64,000 nucleotides of DNA from NCBI GenBank assembly GCA_023955225.1, contig JAGSGJ010000004.1, forward strand, positions 1 to 64,000, given 5' to 3'. Within the stretch, counting starts at the first letter, position 1; every line of letters starts with the position of its first letter. The notes under the pieces were generated by a model. That model was not told the DNA's origin. It saw only the letters and a list, made by a program, of their open reading frames with translations, and searched no databases. Shown piece after piece: positions 34,379 to 42,484 of this stretch. The stretch comes from Sulfurovum sp. GTDB taxonomy: Bacteria; Campylobacterota; Campylobacteria; Campylobacterales; Sulfurovaceae. A program made the translations under genes and the position numbers.

Positions 34379-34993
34379 ATGTTAAAGATCATTATTTCAT
34401 TTACAGTGTTTACATTTGGAACACTTATGGCATCCAATGCAGTTGATCTAGAAGTAGCCTGCTACGAAAACAATGCAACAGCATGTTATATGCATGCCTT
34501 ACCAATGGTCACGGGTGAAAATGCAAAAGTACAAGATATAAGAGAAGAGGGTATGAGCTATATGCGTAAAGCATGTATATTTGGTGATAACAGAGGTTGT
34601 GACAAAATGGGTGACAACTATTATAAAAATGCAAGCTACCATGCTGCAATACCTTACCTTGAAAAGTCTTGTGCTCGTGGTGTTAAATTTGGCTGTGAGG
34701 CGATGGGAACGATCTACCGTGATGGTCATGATGTCAGACAAGATGATGTAAAATCAAGAGAGTTTTATGAAAAGGCCTGTGATTTAAAAAGCGGTGACGC
34801 GTGTTATAACGTAGCTATCATCTATCGCGGTGGTTTTGGTGTCGAGAAAAGTAGAGTAAAAGAAAAAGAATTTTACAAAAAAGGTTGTGATGCTGGATTG
34901 AAAGCCGGATGTGACCGGTTTGTAGAGTTAGACAATGAAGACAAAGGTATTGAAACCGGGATCTGGGCTACTATCAAGAGCTGGTTTAAATAA
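34379..34993 (+). CDS. Exported Sel1/TPR-repeat, cysteine-rich protein (Hcp-like)
   Basis: 204-residue protein with a signal peptide (1-18, LMASNA) followed by Sel1-like repeats, each carrying a spaced cysteine pair: ACYENNATACYM, ACIFGDNRGCDKMG, SCARGVKFGCEAMG, ACDLKSGDACYNVA and GCDAGLKAGCDRF. This is the pattern of the Helicobacter cysteine-rich (Hcp) family, where each pair forms a disulfide in the periplasm. The role is probably protein-protein scaffolding. It follows the two-span protein without a gap. A 9-bp hairpin (35017-35039) lies downstream. Confidence 0.82.
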   Translation: MLKIIISFTVFTFGTLMASNAVDLEVACYENNATACYMHALPMVTGENAKVQDIREEGMSYMRKACIFGDNRGCDKMGDNYYKNASYHAAIPYLEKSCARGVKFGCEAMGTIYRDGHDVRQDDVKSREFYEKACDLKSGDACYNVAIIYRGGFGVEKSRVKEKEFYKKGCDAGLKAGCDRFVELDNEDKGIETGIWATIKSWFK

Positions 34994-35243
34994 ATAGCTT
35001 CTCTTTCAAAATTATATTTAGGAGTAAATAACTCCTAAAAAAATCAAATATTTTGATAGTATAAATAGGATATAATAACTCTTTTGATGACTTATCCATA
35101 TGCCTATTTACGTCATATGTCACCTTTCCCCCCAAATAAAATCATTATAATATTATTTAAGTATTCTTATAATTAAATAAGATTATAATAATTATTGAGT
35201 GTTGTAATCTTTTACGACATAGAATTTATACAAGGGGGTATGC
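34994..35243. promoter_or_regulatory. ccoN upstream region (250 bp, very AT-rich)
   Basis: It starts with the hairpin TTTAGGAGT/ACTCCTAAA (35017-35039). At least four TATAAT boxes follow (35071, 35146, 35168 and 35184). Two CATATG palindromes (35097-35102 and 35114-35119) flank CCTATTTACGT, with TGAC/GTCA further out, an operator-like layout. CCTATTTAC also occurs upstream of petA (53255). No gene is seen here. The ribosome site is AAGGGGG. Confidence 0.45.
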
Positions 35244-36710
35244 ATGCAATCAAACGCAGCATTGGAATATGATTATTCAGTAGCAAAATTGTTCACATAT
35301 ACAACAATTTTGTTTGGATTTTTAGGTATGTTAGTCGGTACAATTATTGCCGCACAAATGGCATTTCCTGAATTAAACTACCTACTAGGTGAATACGGTA
35401 CATTCTCAAGACTTAGACCAATTCATACTAATGTAGTGGTATTTGGGTTTACAGTAAGTGCCATTTTTGCTACATGGTATTATATAGGTCAAAGAGTACT
35501 TAAAGTATCTATGGCAGAATCAAAGTTCATCATGGTTATCAGTACGATACATTTTTGGCTTTATTTTATTGGAGCATTATTAGCGACAATTACTCTATTA
35601 TTGGGTATTTCTTCTGGTAAAGAGTATGCACAATTTGAGTGGTTTATAGATCTTGTGATCGTAGTGATCTGGATTTTATGGGGTCTATCTATGATGGGAC
35701 TTATAGGGATAAGAAGAGAAAAAGCACTTTATATCTCTGTATGGTACTATCTTGCATGTTTCCTTGGTATTGCTATGTTGTACTTGTTTAACAACATGGC
35801 TATACCTACTTACTTTGCAACTGAAGGACTTGGTACTATCACACACTCAGTATCTATGTATTCTGGAACAAATGATGCACTGGTACAATGGTGGTATGGA
35901 CATAATGCGGTTGCGTTTGGTTTTACTGTACCTATTGTTGGTATGATCTATTACTTCCTTCCAAAAGAGTCTGGACAAGCTATTTACTCATATAAGCTTT
36001 CTTTACTTTCTTTCTGGGGATTAATGTTCGTTTACCTTTGGGCTGGTTCACACCACCTATTATGGTCAACTGTTCCAGATTGGATGCAAACAATGGGTTC
36101 TGCGTTCTCTGTAGTACTTATCTTACCATCATGGGGTTCAGCGATTAACATGCTCCTTACAATGAAAGGTGAGTGGAACCAGTTAACAGACAATCCATTG
36201 ATCAAATTTATGGTTCTTGCATCAACATTCTATATGTTGTCAACAATTGAAGGTCCAATCCAAGCGATCAAATCAGTAAATGCAATTGCGCACTTTACAG
36301 ACTGGATTCCTGGACACGTTCATGATGGTGTACTTGGTTGGGTTGTATTTATGGTTATGGCTTCATTGTTCCATATGGCTCCACGTATGTTTAAAAGAGA
36401 AATTTATTCTAGAAAACTTATGGAGACACAATTCTGGCTTCAAACAACAGCCGTCGTTCTTTATTTTACATCTATGTGGATCGCAGGTATTACACAAGGT
36501 ATGATGTGGAGAGCAGTAGATGAATATGGTAATTTGATGTATAGCTTCATCGATACAGTAAATGTATTACACCCATACTATGCGATAAGAACAGTTGCTG
36601 GCGTTATGTACCTTGTTGGGTTTATAATGTTTGCTTACAATATGATCAAAACTATGACTTCTTCAAGAGAAATTTCTGAAGAACCACAGTTTAGAACACC
36701 TATGGCTTAG
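35244..36710 (+). CDS. ccoN: cbb3-type cytochrome c oxidase subunit I
   Basis: 488-residue catalytic subunit of the high-affinity cbb3 oxidase with about 12 spans. Heme and CuB histidines occur in RPIHTNVVVFGF, WWYGHNAVAFGFTVP, WAGSHHLLWSTVPDW and TDWIPGHVHDGVLGW. The YGHNAV segment carries the cross-linked tyrosine position used by C-type oxidases in a neighbouring helix. It leads the operon ccoN-O-Q-P-DUF4006-smORF-exported protein-FixH-like. Confidence 0.97.
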   Translation: MQSNAALEYDYSVAKLFTYTTILFGFLGMLVGTIIAAQMAFPELNYLLGEYGTFSRLRPIHTNVVVFGFTVSAIFATWYYIGQRVLKVSMAESKFIMVISTIHFWLYFIGALLATITLLLGISSGKEYAQFEWFIDLVIVVIWILWGLSMMGLIGIRREKALYISVWYYLACFLGIAMLYLFNNMAIPTYFATEGLGTITHSVSMYSGTNDALVQWWYGHNAVAFGFTVPIVGMIYYFLPKESGQAIYSYKLSLLSFWGLMFVYLWAGSHHLLWSTVPDWMQTMGSAFSVVLILPSWGSAINMLLTMKGEWNQLTDNPLIKFMVLASTFYMLSTIEGPIQAIKSVNAIAHFTDWIPGHVHDGVLGWVVFMVMASLFHMAPRMFKREIYSRKLMETQFWLQTTAVVLYFTSMWIAGITQGMMWRAVDEYGNLMYSFIDTVNVLHPYYAIRTVAGVMYLVGFIMFAYNMIKTMTSSREISEEPQFRTPMA

Positions 36711-36722
36711 GGGGTAAGTATA

Positions 36723-37388
36723 ATGTTTCATTGGTTAGAAAAAAATCCATTCTTCTTCGCAGCGGCGATTTCGATCGTTATCGCATTTGCGGGGCTTATT
36801 GAGATCGTTCCAAACTTTGCAAAGGCTGCAAGGCCTGTAGTTGATTTAAAACCTCGTACAGTTCTTGAACTTGCAGGTAAAAATCTTTATATTAAAGATA
36901 ACTGTATGTCGTGTCACTCACAGCTTATTCGTCCGTTTAAGTCTGAGACAGACCGTTATGGTGATTACTCACTTTCTGGTGAGTACGCGTATGACAGACC
37001 GTTCCTTTGGGGTTCTAAAAGAACAGGTCCAGACTTACACCGTGTAGGAAACTATAGAACAACAGATTGGCATGAAAATCACATGATGGCACCTGCTGAT
37101 ATTGTTCCAGGTTCTATTATGCCGGCATATAAACATATGTTTACAAATGTGGCTGACATTGAGACTGCATATGCAGAAGCGGTAACAGTTAAAAATGCAT
37201 TTCACACACCATATGGTCCTGAGTTTAAAAGAACCAGAGCTGCATGGGACGCACACAGACCAAAAGTTCTTGCAGATGCAAAAGCTATCGCTGATGATAT
37301 GAAAAACAAAGATGTTAAAGAAGCAGTTGCGAATGGTCAAGTACCTGAAATCGTAGCAATTATTGCTTACCTTAACAGTTTGAAATAA
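36723..37388 (+). CDS. ccoO: cbb3-type oxidase monoheme cytochrome c subunit
   Basis: 221-residue subunit with an N-terminal membrane anchor (about 9-29) and one heme c site, CMSCHSQLIRPF, followed by the family segment SKRTGPDLHRVG and the heme methionine region PGSIMPAYKHM. It passes electrons from CcoP to CcoN. It starts 12 bases after ccoN. Confidence 0.97.
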   Translation: MFHWLEKNPFFFAAAISIVIAFAGLIEIVPNFAKAARPVVDLKPRTVLELAGKNLYIKDNCMSCHSQLIRPFKSETDRYGDYSLSGEYAYDRPFLWGSKRTGPDLHRVGNYRTTDWHENHMMAPADIVPGSIMPAYKHMFTNVADIETAYAEAVTVKNAFHTPYGPEFKRTRAAWDAHRPKVLADAKAIADDMKNKDVKEAVANGQVPEIVAIIAYLNSLK

Positions 37389-37398
37389 GTGAGATAAA

Positions 37399-37617
37399 AT
37401 GGACATTAGGGATATTCAAGGCTATGCCAGCTTCTTTATGACCATTTTTTTGGTAGTGATGTTGTACGGGTATATTGTACACCTGTACAAAAGTGAAAAA
37501 AAAGGTGAGCGTGATTATGAAAAATATGGGAATATTGCACTTGATGATGAAGTCACAAGTACACCCGTAGAAGATAAACCCGCTTCACAAAGAGAATACA
37601 AGGAGGATAATAAATGA
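37399..37617 (+). CDS. ccoQ: cbb3-type oxidase small subunit CcoQ
   Basis: 72-residue single-span protein: a short N-terminus (MDIRDIQGYASFF), one hydrophobic helix (about 12-31) and a charged cytoplasmic tail. Size, topology and position between ccoO and ccoP fit CcoQ, which stabilises the complex. Its stop overlaps the ccoP start by 4 bases (ATGA). Confidence 0.85.
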   Translation: MDIRDIQGYASFFMTIFLVVMLYGYIVHLYKSEKKGERDYEKYGNIALDDEVTSTPVEDKPASQREYKEDNK

Positions 37618-38504
37618 ATGCATTAATGATAAAAGCATTGGCATTTGCAGCTATATTGATTATAGCAACTATTGCAGTGGTAATGAGCTTGGATATGGAT
37701 GTCTTTGCTGATGATATAACTGCGATAACAATGGGCGGTGCTATAGCTATTGCAACTATCACAGCAGCAGTTGCGGTTAAATATATCAATCAGATCAAAA
37801 CAGATACAGCAAGCGGTGAGCTTGCAGATGAAAATTGGGATGGTATACAAGAGTATGAGAATGAACTACCTTCAGGTTGGGCATATTCATTTTTAGCACT
37901 TTTCATTTGGTCTATGTGGTATGGATTAATAGGTTACCCTGTTAATGCCTATAGTCAAATCGGTGAGTACAATGAAGAAGTTTTAGCTTACAATAAGAAG
38001 TTTGAAGCAACACACAAAAATGCAGATACTGCAACGCTTAAAGAGATGGGTGAGTCCATCTTTTTGGTACAGTGTCAACAGTGTCATGGTGTGACAGGTG
38101 ATGGTCTTTCTGGTAAAGCACAGGACTTCACTGCTAGAATGAGTAAAGACCAAGTATTGGATGTGATCAAAAATGGTCAAAACCAGTTAGGTTACCCTAT
38201 GGGTGTAATGCCTGCTGGTATGGCACAGGGTGAGCAAGCTGAAGAGATCGCTGTGTATGTAGCTAGTGGCATGAGAGGTCCTCAACCTGCATCATTTGCA
38301 GCTTGTAGTTCATGTCATGGAGTAGATGGCCAAGGTAACGATGGTATGTCACCAAACCTTGTATCTTACGATGCTGCATTGATGAGTCATACATTGCAAA
38401 ATGGTAAAAAGGGTATGATCGGTAAAATGCCATCATTTAAAACACTTATTACACCAGTACAAGAGAAAGCTTTGACTGTATATGTTCAGTCATTGTCAAA
38501 CTAA
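37614..38504 (+). CDS. ccoP: cbb3-type oxidase diheme cytochrome c subunit
   Basis: 296-residue subunit with two N-terminal spans (about 5-24 and 33-52), another hydrophobic segment (ALFIWSMWYGLIGYPVNAYS) and two heme c sites, CQQCHG and CSSCHG, with methionine ligands in GVMPAGM and GKMPSF. The conserved EYENELPSGW motif precedes the third span. It accepts electrons from soluble cytochrome c. Confidence 0.96.
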   Translation: MNALMIKALAFAAILIIATIAVVMSLDMDVFADDITAITMGGAIAIATITAAVAVKYINQIKTDTASGELADENWDGIQEYENELPSGWAYSFLALFIWSMWYGLIGYPVNAYSQIGEYNEEVLAYNKKFEATHKNADTATLKEMGESIFLVQCQQCHGVTGDGLSGKAQDFTARMSKDQVLDVIKNGQNQLGYPMGVMPAGMAQGEQAEEIAVYVASGMRGPQPASFAACSSCHGVDGQGNDGMSPNLVSYDAALMSHTLQNGKKGMIGKMPSFKTLITPVQEKALTVYVQSLSN

Positions 38505-38514
38505 GGAGTTTAAT

Positions 38515-38754
38515 ATGGCAGATAATACAAAACGAAGTGTATTTGGAATTAATGGGATATCTGGAATATTGATATCAATCGTAGGTTTACTTGTAATTTT
38601 AATTGTATTGATGCTCTTGGTTATCATAGCACAAAGACAGTCAGCAGTAAACCCTTATGATCCAACAGCTATTAGAGATATTAATAACATTAAGATGATT
38701 TCTGTAGAAAATAAGCAGTTTGCATTTATAGATGCAAAGAAAAAGGATAAATAA
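38515..38754 (+). CDS. DUF4006-family small membrane protein (cbb3-associated)
   Basis: 79-residue protein with one hydrophobic helix (about 14-39) and a soluble tail containing NPYDPTAIRDINNIKMISVENKQF. It matches DUF4006, a Campylobacterota family found in cbb3 operons, with no defined biochemical role. I take the ATG at 38515 behind AAGGAG; the longer in-frame start at 38482 lies inside ccoP. Its stop overlaps the next small ORF (TAATG). Confidence 0.8.
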   Translation: MADNTKRSVFGINGISGILISIVGLLVILIVLMLLVIIAQRQSAVNPYDPTAIRDINNIKMISVENKQFAFIDAKKKDK

Positions 38755-38855
38755 TGATTAAATATATGGATAAAGTACTCTTGGCATGTATGATATTTTC
38801 AGCAATAGCAGCAGTATATTTGTCATTCAGTGGCCAACTATTATTTGTAGGATAA
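38754..38855 (+). CDS. 33-residue single-span membrane ORF in the cbb3 operon
   Basis: A very short ORF, MIKYMDKVLLACMIFS then AIAAVYLSFSGQLLFVG, consisting of one transmembrane helix (about 8-28). Its ATG overlaps the DUF4006 stop by one base, and the next gene starts 4 bases after its stop, so it exactly fills an otherwise empty slot in a tightly packed operon. Its own ribosome site is weak (AAGGAT, 10 bases upstream), consistent with translational coupling. It is a candidate small subunit or assembly factor of the oxidase; no homologue is recognised. Confidence 0.6.
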   Translation: MIKYMDKVLLACMIFSAIAAVYLSFSGQLLFVG

Positions 38856-38859
38856 AAAC

Positions 38860-39489
38860 ATGTTCAAAGTAAAAGTAAGGGCAACCTTGCTTGCTTTGGC
38901 ACTTCCACTTCTTCTAAACGCTACACATATACTCAAAGATGACATCTTAAAGATTGAAGCTTCACAACTCATAAATGAGATGGGTGAAGAACTTTTTTCA
39001 ACAACGGGTATCAATGGATACGTGATAGCAACCAATGAAGACTTCCCCGTAGGTTTTAACTTGGTAGAGTATAGTAAGAAGTATGAAGCGCGTATGAGCA
39101 AGCCTTATGTATTATTTATATTTGCACCACAGGCACGGATCACAGAACAAACAGAAACGAAGGGTAGAGTAGGATTGATTCCTTCCTCTAACACAATTCG
39201 TAGTTTGTATGATTATGATGATGTAAGAGATGCAGCAGTGGATGTGGTTTCTACTAAAGACAGTAATTCAAATGAAGATAAACATAATATCGGTGTGATA
39301 CAAGCTTTTTCAGAGCTGGCAGAAGGTATTGCAGCGTCAAAAGGGATTGAACTTACAAAAACGATACCCAATGAGACACGTTATATGGTATGGGGATTAA
39401 GTGTTTTTGTCTACATCGGTTCACTCTTGGTACTTTGGATGTTTGTTCTTAGACCACTATATATGAGGATAAAAAATGGCAAAAAATAG
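38860..39489 (+). CDS. Exported membrane-anchored protein of the cbb3 operon (TPM-domain-like)
   Basis: 209 residues: signal peptide (1-21, ending LLLNA), a soluble periplasmic domain, and a C-terminal transmembrane helix (about 177-199) with a basic tail. The domain alternates helices with strands (INGYVIATNED; SKPYVLFIFAP) in a way that recalls TPM domains, though I cannot confirm that. Its end overlaps the FixH-like gene by 14 bases. It is likely an oxidase assembly or stability factor by position. Confidence 0.65.
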   Translation: MFKVKVRATLLALALPLLLNATHILKDDILKIEASQLINEMGEELFSTTGINGYVIATNEDFPVGFNLVEYSKKYEARMSKPYVLFIFAPQARITEQTETKGRVGLIPSSNTIRSLYDYDDVRDAAVDVVSTKDSNSNEDKHNIGVIQAFSELAEGIAASKGIELTKTIPNETRYMVWGLSVFVYIGSLLVLWMFVLRPLYMRIKNGKK

Positions 39490-40024
39490 CGAAAAAACAT
39501 ACTGGCCGCATATGATACTTGGTTTTCTTGTGGTCGGGATCACATTAAGTTACTGGACTGTAAAATCAGCTTCATCGATGCCAGTACAGGAGTCTAACCA
39601 ATACATGCTAAAATATCAAATGGCTGATATAAATATCAATCAGATCATGGAAAAAAAGATAGCATTTGACAAAGCATTTACCATTCATATATTAGATGCG
39701 GAAACGATGGTGATGACAGATAATGTGAACAGTAATCGTCCTCAGCTAAACCCTGTGAAATTATCACAAGGCTCTAATGTGTTTTCATATGAGGTGGTTG
39801 CCAAAGACGGTACAAAAGTATCTGATGCAAACGTAACTTTTTTACTTACACAGCCACATAGTAGAAAAGAAGATAAACTTTTTATCAATATTCCTTATGA
39901 GAATGAAAAATACCAAATTAGAGATGTAGAAGTCACTAAAGCAGGAAGGTACACTCTGCAACTTAGAGCAGAAGTTGGTGATACGATGGGTTACTCTGAA
40001 GTATCTGCTTACCTCAAGCCATAA
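39476..40024 (+). CDS. FixH-like cbb3 oxidase assembly protein
   Basis: 182-residue protein with one N-terminal span (about 11-29, MILGFLVVGITLSYWTVKSA) and a periplasmic beta-rich domain ending AGRYTLQLRAEVGDTMGYSEV, the layout of FixH/CcoH proteins that support cbb3 assembly. It is last in the operon and is followed by a terminator hairpin. Confidence 0.75.
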   Translation: MAKNSEKTYWPHMILGFLVVGITLSYWTVKSASSMPVQESNQYMLKYQMADININQIMEKKIAFDKAFTIHILDAETMVMTDNVNSNRPQLNPVKLSQGSNVFSYEVVAKDGTKVSDANVTFLLTQPHSRKEDKLFINIPYENEKYQIRDVEVTKAGRYTLQLRAEVGDTMGYSEVSAYLKP

Positions 40025-40039
40025 AATGTAAACCTTTTG

Positions 40040-40058
40040 GACAGGGCTTTGCCTTGTC
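40040..40058 (+). terminator. Terminator of the cbb3 operon
   Basis: GACAGGGC/GCCTTGTC forms an 8-bp stem (one G-U) with a TTT loop, followed by TTACTCTTT. It resembles the terminator after petC (GGACAAGG/CCTTGTCC). Confidence 0.7.
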
Positions 40059-40113
40059 TTACTCTTTATCTGTCATATTGACAGATTTTTCTTTTTTATC
40101 TTCTACTCTATGT

Positions 40114-40119
40114 TATACT
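40114..40119 (+). promoter_or_regulatory. -10 box (TATACT) immediately before addB
   Basis: TTATACT ends 7 bases before the addB ATG (40127), which would put transcription start on or next to the start codon. No ribosome site is visible between them, so the mRNA may be leaderless. Confidence 0.45.
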
Positions 40120-40126
40120 ACTCAGC

Positions 40127-42484
40127 ATGAATCAACTCCATATTTATCCAACATCACGAGCATTAAGAACAGTGAGTTCTGAACATAAAGAACAAGATGG
40201 TTTTTTACCTGCACTCATGCGTATGGATGAGTTTGAACAACGTGCTATTCTTCTGGAAGATAAAGTGCAGATAGATCCACTGCAACGTATTCTTCTTTTA
40301 CGTGAAGCAGCAAGTTTTAAAGCTTTTGAAGACTTGAAACTCAATCTCGAACTGGTACGGTTTTTTACGAAAAGTGATGCTTTGTTTAAATTTTTTGAAG
40401 AGTTGGCTGCTGAGCAGATACGCTTTGATACTTTGGCTCAGGCAGATGCATATGCAGAGTTTGAAACGCATCTTGAGATACTGGAACAACTTTTTGAGAA
40501 CTATAGAGGGCTTCTTGATACACAAGGCTTTACAGACAAAGCATTTATCCCCAGTGCCTATAGACTCAATGAGGGATTTTTGCAAGGCTATGAAAACATA
40601 GAGATACACCTTGAAGGGTACCTAAGTCACTTTGAATTGGAACTTATAGAAAAAATAGCCAAGACAACACAGCTTATCATACATTACACAACCAGTAGAT
40701 TTAATGTGAAGATGCAGGAACGTTTTAACGTACTAGGTATCATTTTACCAAATGATGCGCATGTCAGTTTTCATCTAACAGATAAAAAAATACTTACGAC
40801 TCAGCCCAATGATGCAAAGATAAACGCTAATGTCTTCTCTGTAGAAGAACGACAAGAACAGATAGCGGTTGCTTTTGTTCAGATAGAGAAGATGGTCCGT
40901 TCTGGTATATGCCCAGAAGAGATCGTGCTTATCTTGCCGGATGAACACTTTAAAGAACACTTCACGCTTTTTGACACGCATAATAACCTGAACTTTGCGA
41001 TGGGGTATGACTACGCTAATGGGCGAATATACAAATCACTTGAAGCACTTTATAGATATTGGCAAAGTTTTGATGCCGAGCATAAATATCTTCTGGAACG
41101 TTATGGATTTAACTTTGATATGGTAGAGAAGTTGTCTCATACAAAACGTTGCAAAATAGAACTGTTTTTTAGTGCTATAGATGGATTGGGATTATTAGAG
41201 TGTCCACTGCTTGATGGTGAAAAAAAAGAAAAGATGAATGAACGTGTGTATGAAAAGTATCTGCACTTCATGAAGATATTTTCAAAAGAGGAACTGAGCT
41301 TAAAAGAGTGGCTCTTCTTATGGCTTAAAGCACTTTCCAAGATCACTATCGATGATATACGAGGGGGGATGATCACGGTAATGGGAGTACTGGAGACCAG
41401 AGGAGTGAGTTTTGAAGGTGTGGTCATTGTAGACTTTAATGAAGGCATTGTGCCTGCAACTTCAAGTAAAGACCAGTTTCTTAACTCTTCAGTCCGAGCC
41501 TTTTCCAATCTCCCTACTAAAAATGACAGAGAAGCTTTGCAAAAGCAGTACTACAAGCGTTTACTCGAACAAGCCAAAGAGGTAGCCATACTCTACAGCA
41601 GCAGTGATAATAAACTTCCCTCAAAATTCCTTTACGAACTCGGACTGGAAAGCGCAGTAGCAATACAGGCCCAAACTAATCTGCTTTATGACCAAGCTGC
41701 ACAGTTTGTAGAGGAAAAAGATCCGGTAGTGGAGCATTTTAATGCACATGACATTACATGGTCAGCTTCAAGACTGAAAACCTATTTGGAGTGTAAGCGA
41801 AAGTATTATTATCGTTACATCCAAAAGATACAGGCGAAGAAGGAAGATGAACTAAACGAGGGTGCATTTTTACATTCTCTCTTAGACCATTTGCATAGAG
41901 AAAAAGAGAGCTATGAGAGTAAAGAAGAGATGCAAAAAAACATAGACATCCTTTTAGATCAGCTACTCCCTTTTGATGATGCGCAAACAGCATATAAAAA
42001 ATTACTTTGGAAAGAGAAGTTAAAGGGATTTGTTACTTCTCAGATAGAGCATTTCAAGGCGGATTGGAGAGTAGTAGAAAGAGAAGTAGAAGTACAAGGA
42101 GACATAGGAGGGCTACGCTTCAAAGGACGCATAGACCGTGTAGACGAGAATGCTACGGATACACTGGTACTTGACTATAAAAGCGGTTCTACAGCAGAGG
42201 CCAACAAAACCAAGAATCTAGAGAAGCTCACAGATCTACAGATGAGTATCTACCACCAAATGCTCAGAGGAAAATACCAAAATATCAATCTAGCGTTCGT
42301 CAAAATATTTGAGGGAGGCACCATAGAAGAGATCACGTCCCTTGAAGAGAAAAACGAACTCTTGTCGGAACATATCATAGAACTCAAACAGACTAAAAAT
42401 TTTGTGGCAGAGAAGTGTGAGAATTTACAAAAATGTAAGTATTGTGAATTTACCTTGATGTGTGGAAGAGGAGAGTATCTATGA
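40127..42484 (+). CDS. addB: AddB-like nuclease/inactivated helicase subunit of the AddAB recombination complex
   Basis: 785-residue protein. The N-terminal two thirds are helicase-like but lack a Walker A lysine motif. The C-terminal PD-(D/E)XK nuclease domain has GRIDRVDENATDTLVLDYKSGS. Four cysteines expected to hold the AddB iron-sulfur cluster are visible: one in YLECKRKYYYRY and three in CENLQKCKYCEFTLMC. It should process double-strand DNA ends together with AddA. It overlaps addA by four bases (ATGA). Confidence 0.85.
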   Translation: MNQLHIYPTSRALRTVSSEHKEQDGFLPALMRMDEFEQRAILLEDKVQIDPLQRILLLREAASFKAFEDLKLNLELVRFFTKSDALFKFFEELAAEQIRFDTLAQADAYAEFETHLEILEQLFENYRGLLDTQGFTDKAFIPSAYRLNEGFLQGYENIEIHLEGYLSHFELELIEKIAKTTQLIIHYTTSRFNVKMQERFNVLGIILPNDAHVSFHLTDKKILTTQPNDAKINANVFSVEERQEQIAVAFVQIEKMVRSGICPEEIVLILPDEHFKEHFTLFDTHNNLNFAMGYDYANGRIYKSLEALYRYWQSFDAEHKYLLERYGFNFDMVEKLSHTKRCKIELFFSAIDGLGLLECPLLDGEKKEKMNERVYEKYLHFMKIFSKEELSLKEWLFLWLKALSKITIDDIRGGMITVMGVLETRGVSFEGVVIVDFNEGIVPATSSKDQFLNSSVRAFSNLPTKNDREALQKQYYKRLLEQAKEVAILYSSSDNKLPSKFLYELGLESAVAIQAQTNLLYDQAAQFVEEKDPVVEHFNAHDITWSASRLKTYLECKRKYYYRYIQKIQAKKEDELNEGAFLHSLLDHLHREKESYESKEEMQKNIDILLDQLLPFDDAQTAYKKLLWKEKLKGFVTSQIEHFKADWRVVEREVEVQGDIGGLRFKGRIDRVDENATDTLVLDYKSGSTAEANKTKNLEKLTDLQMSIYHQMLRGKYQNINLAFVKIFEGGTIEEITSLEEKNELLSEHIIELKQTKNFVAEKCENLQKCKYCEFTLMCGRGEYL

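Noticed and set aside
28375..40024. Horizontal transfer of the oxidase block because of its T-rich codon use
   Set aside because: The petABC genes and ribosomal protein genes show the same bias, which fits high expression rather than foreign origin.
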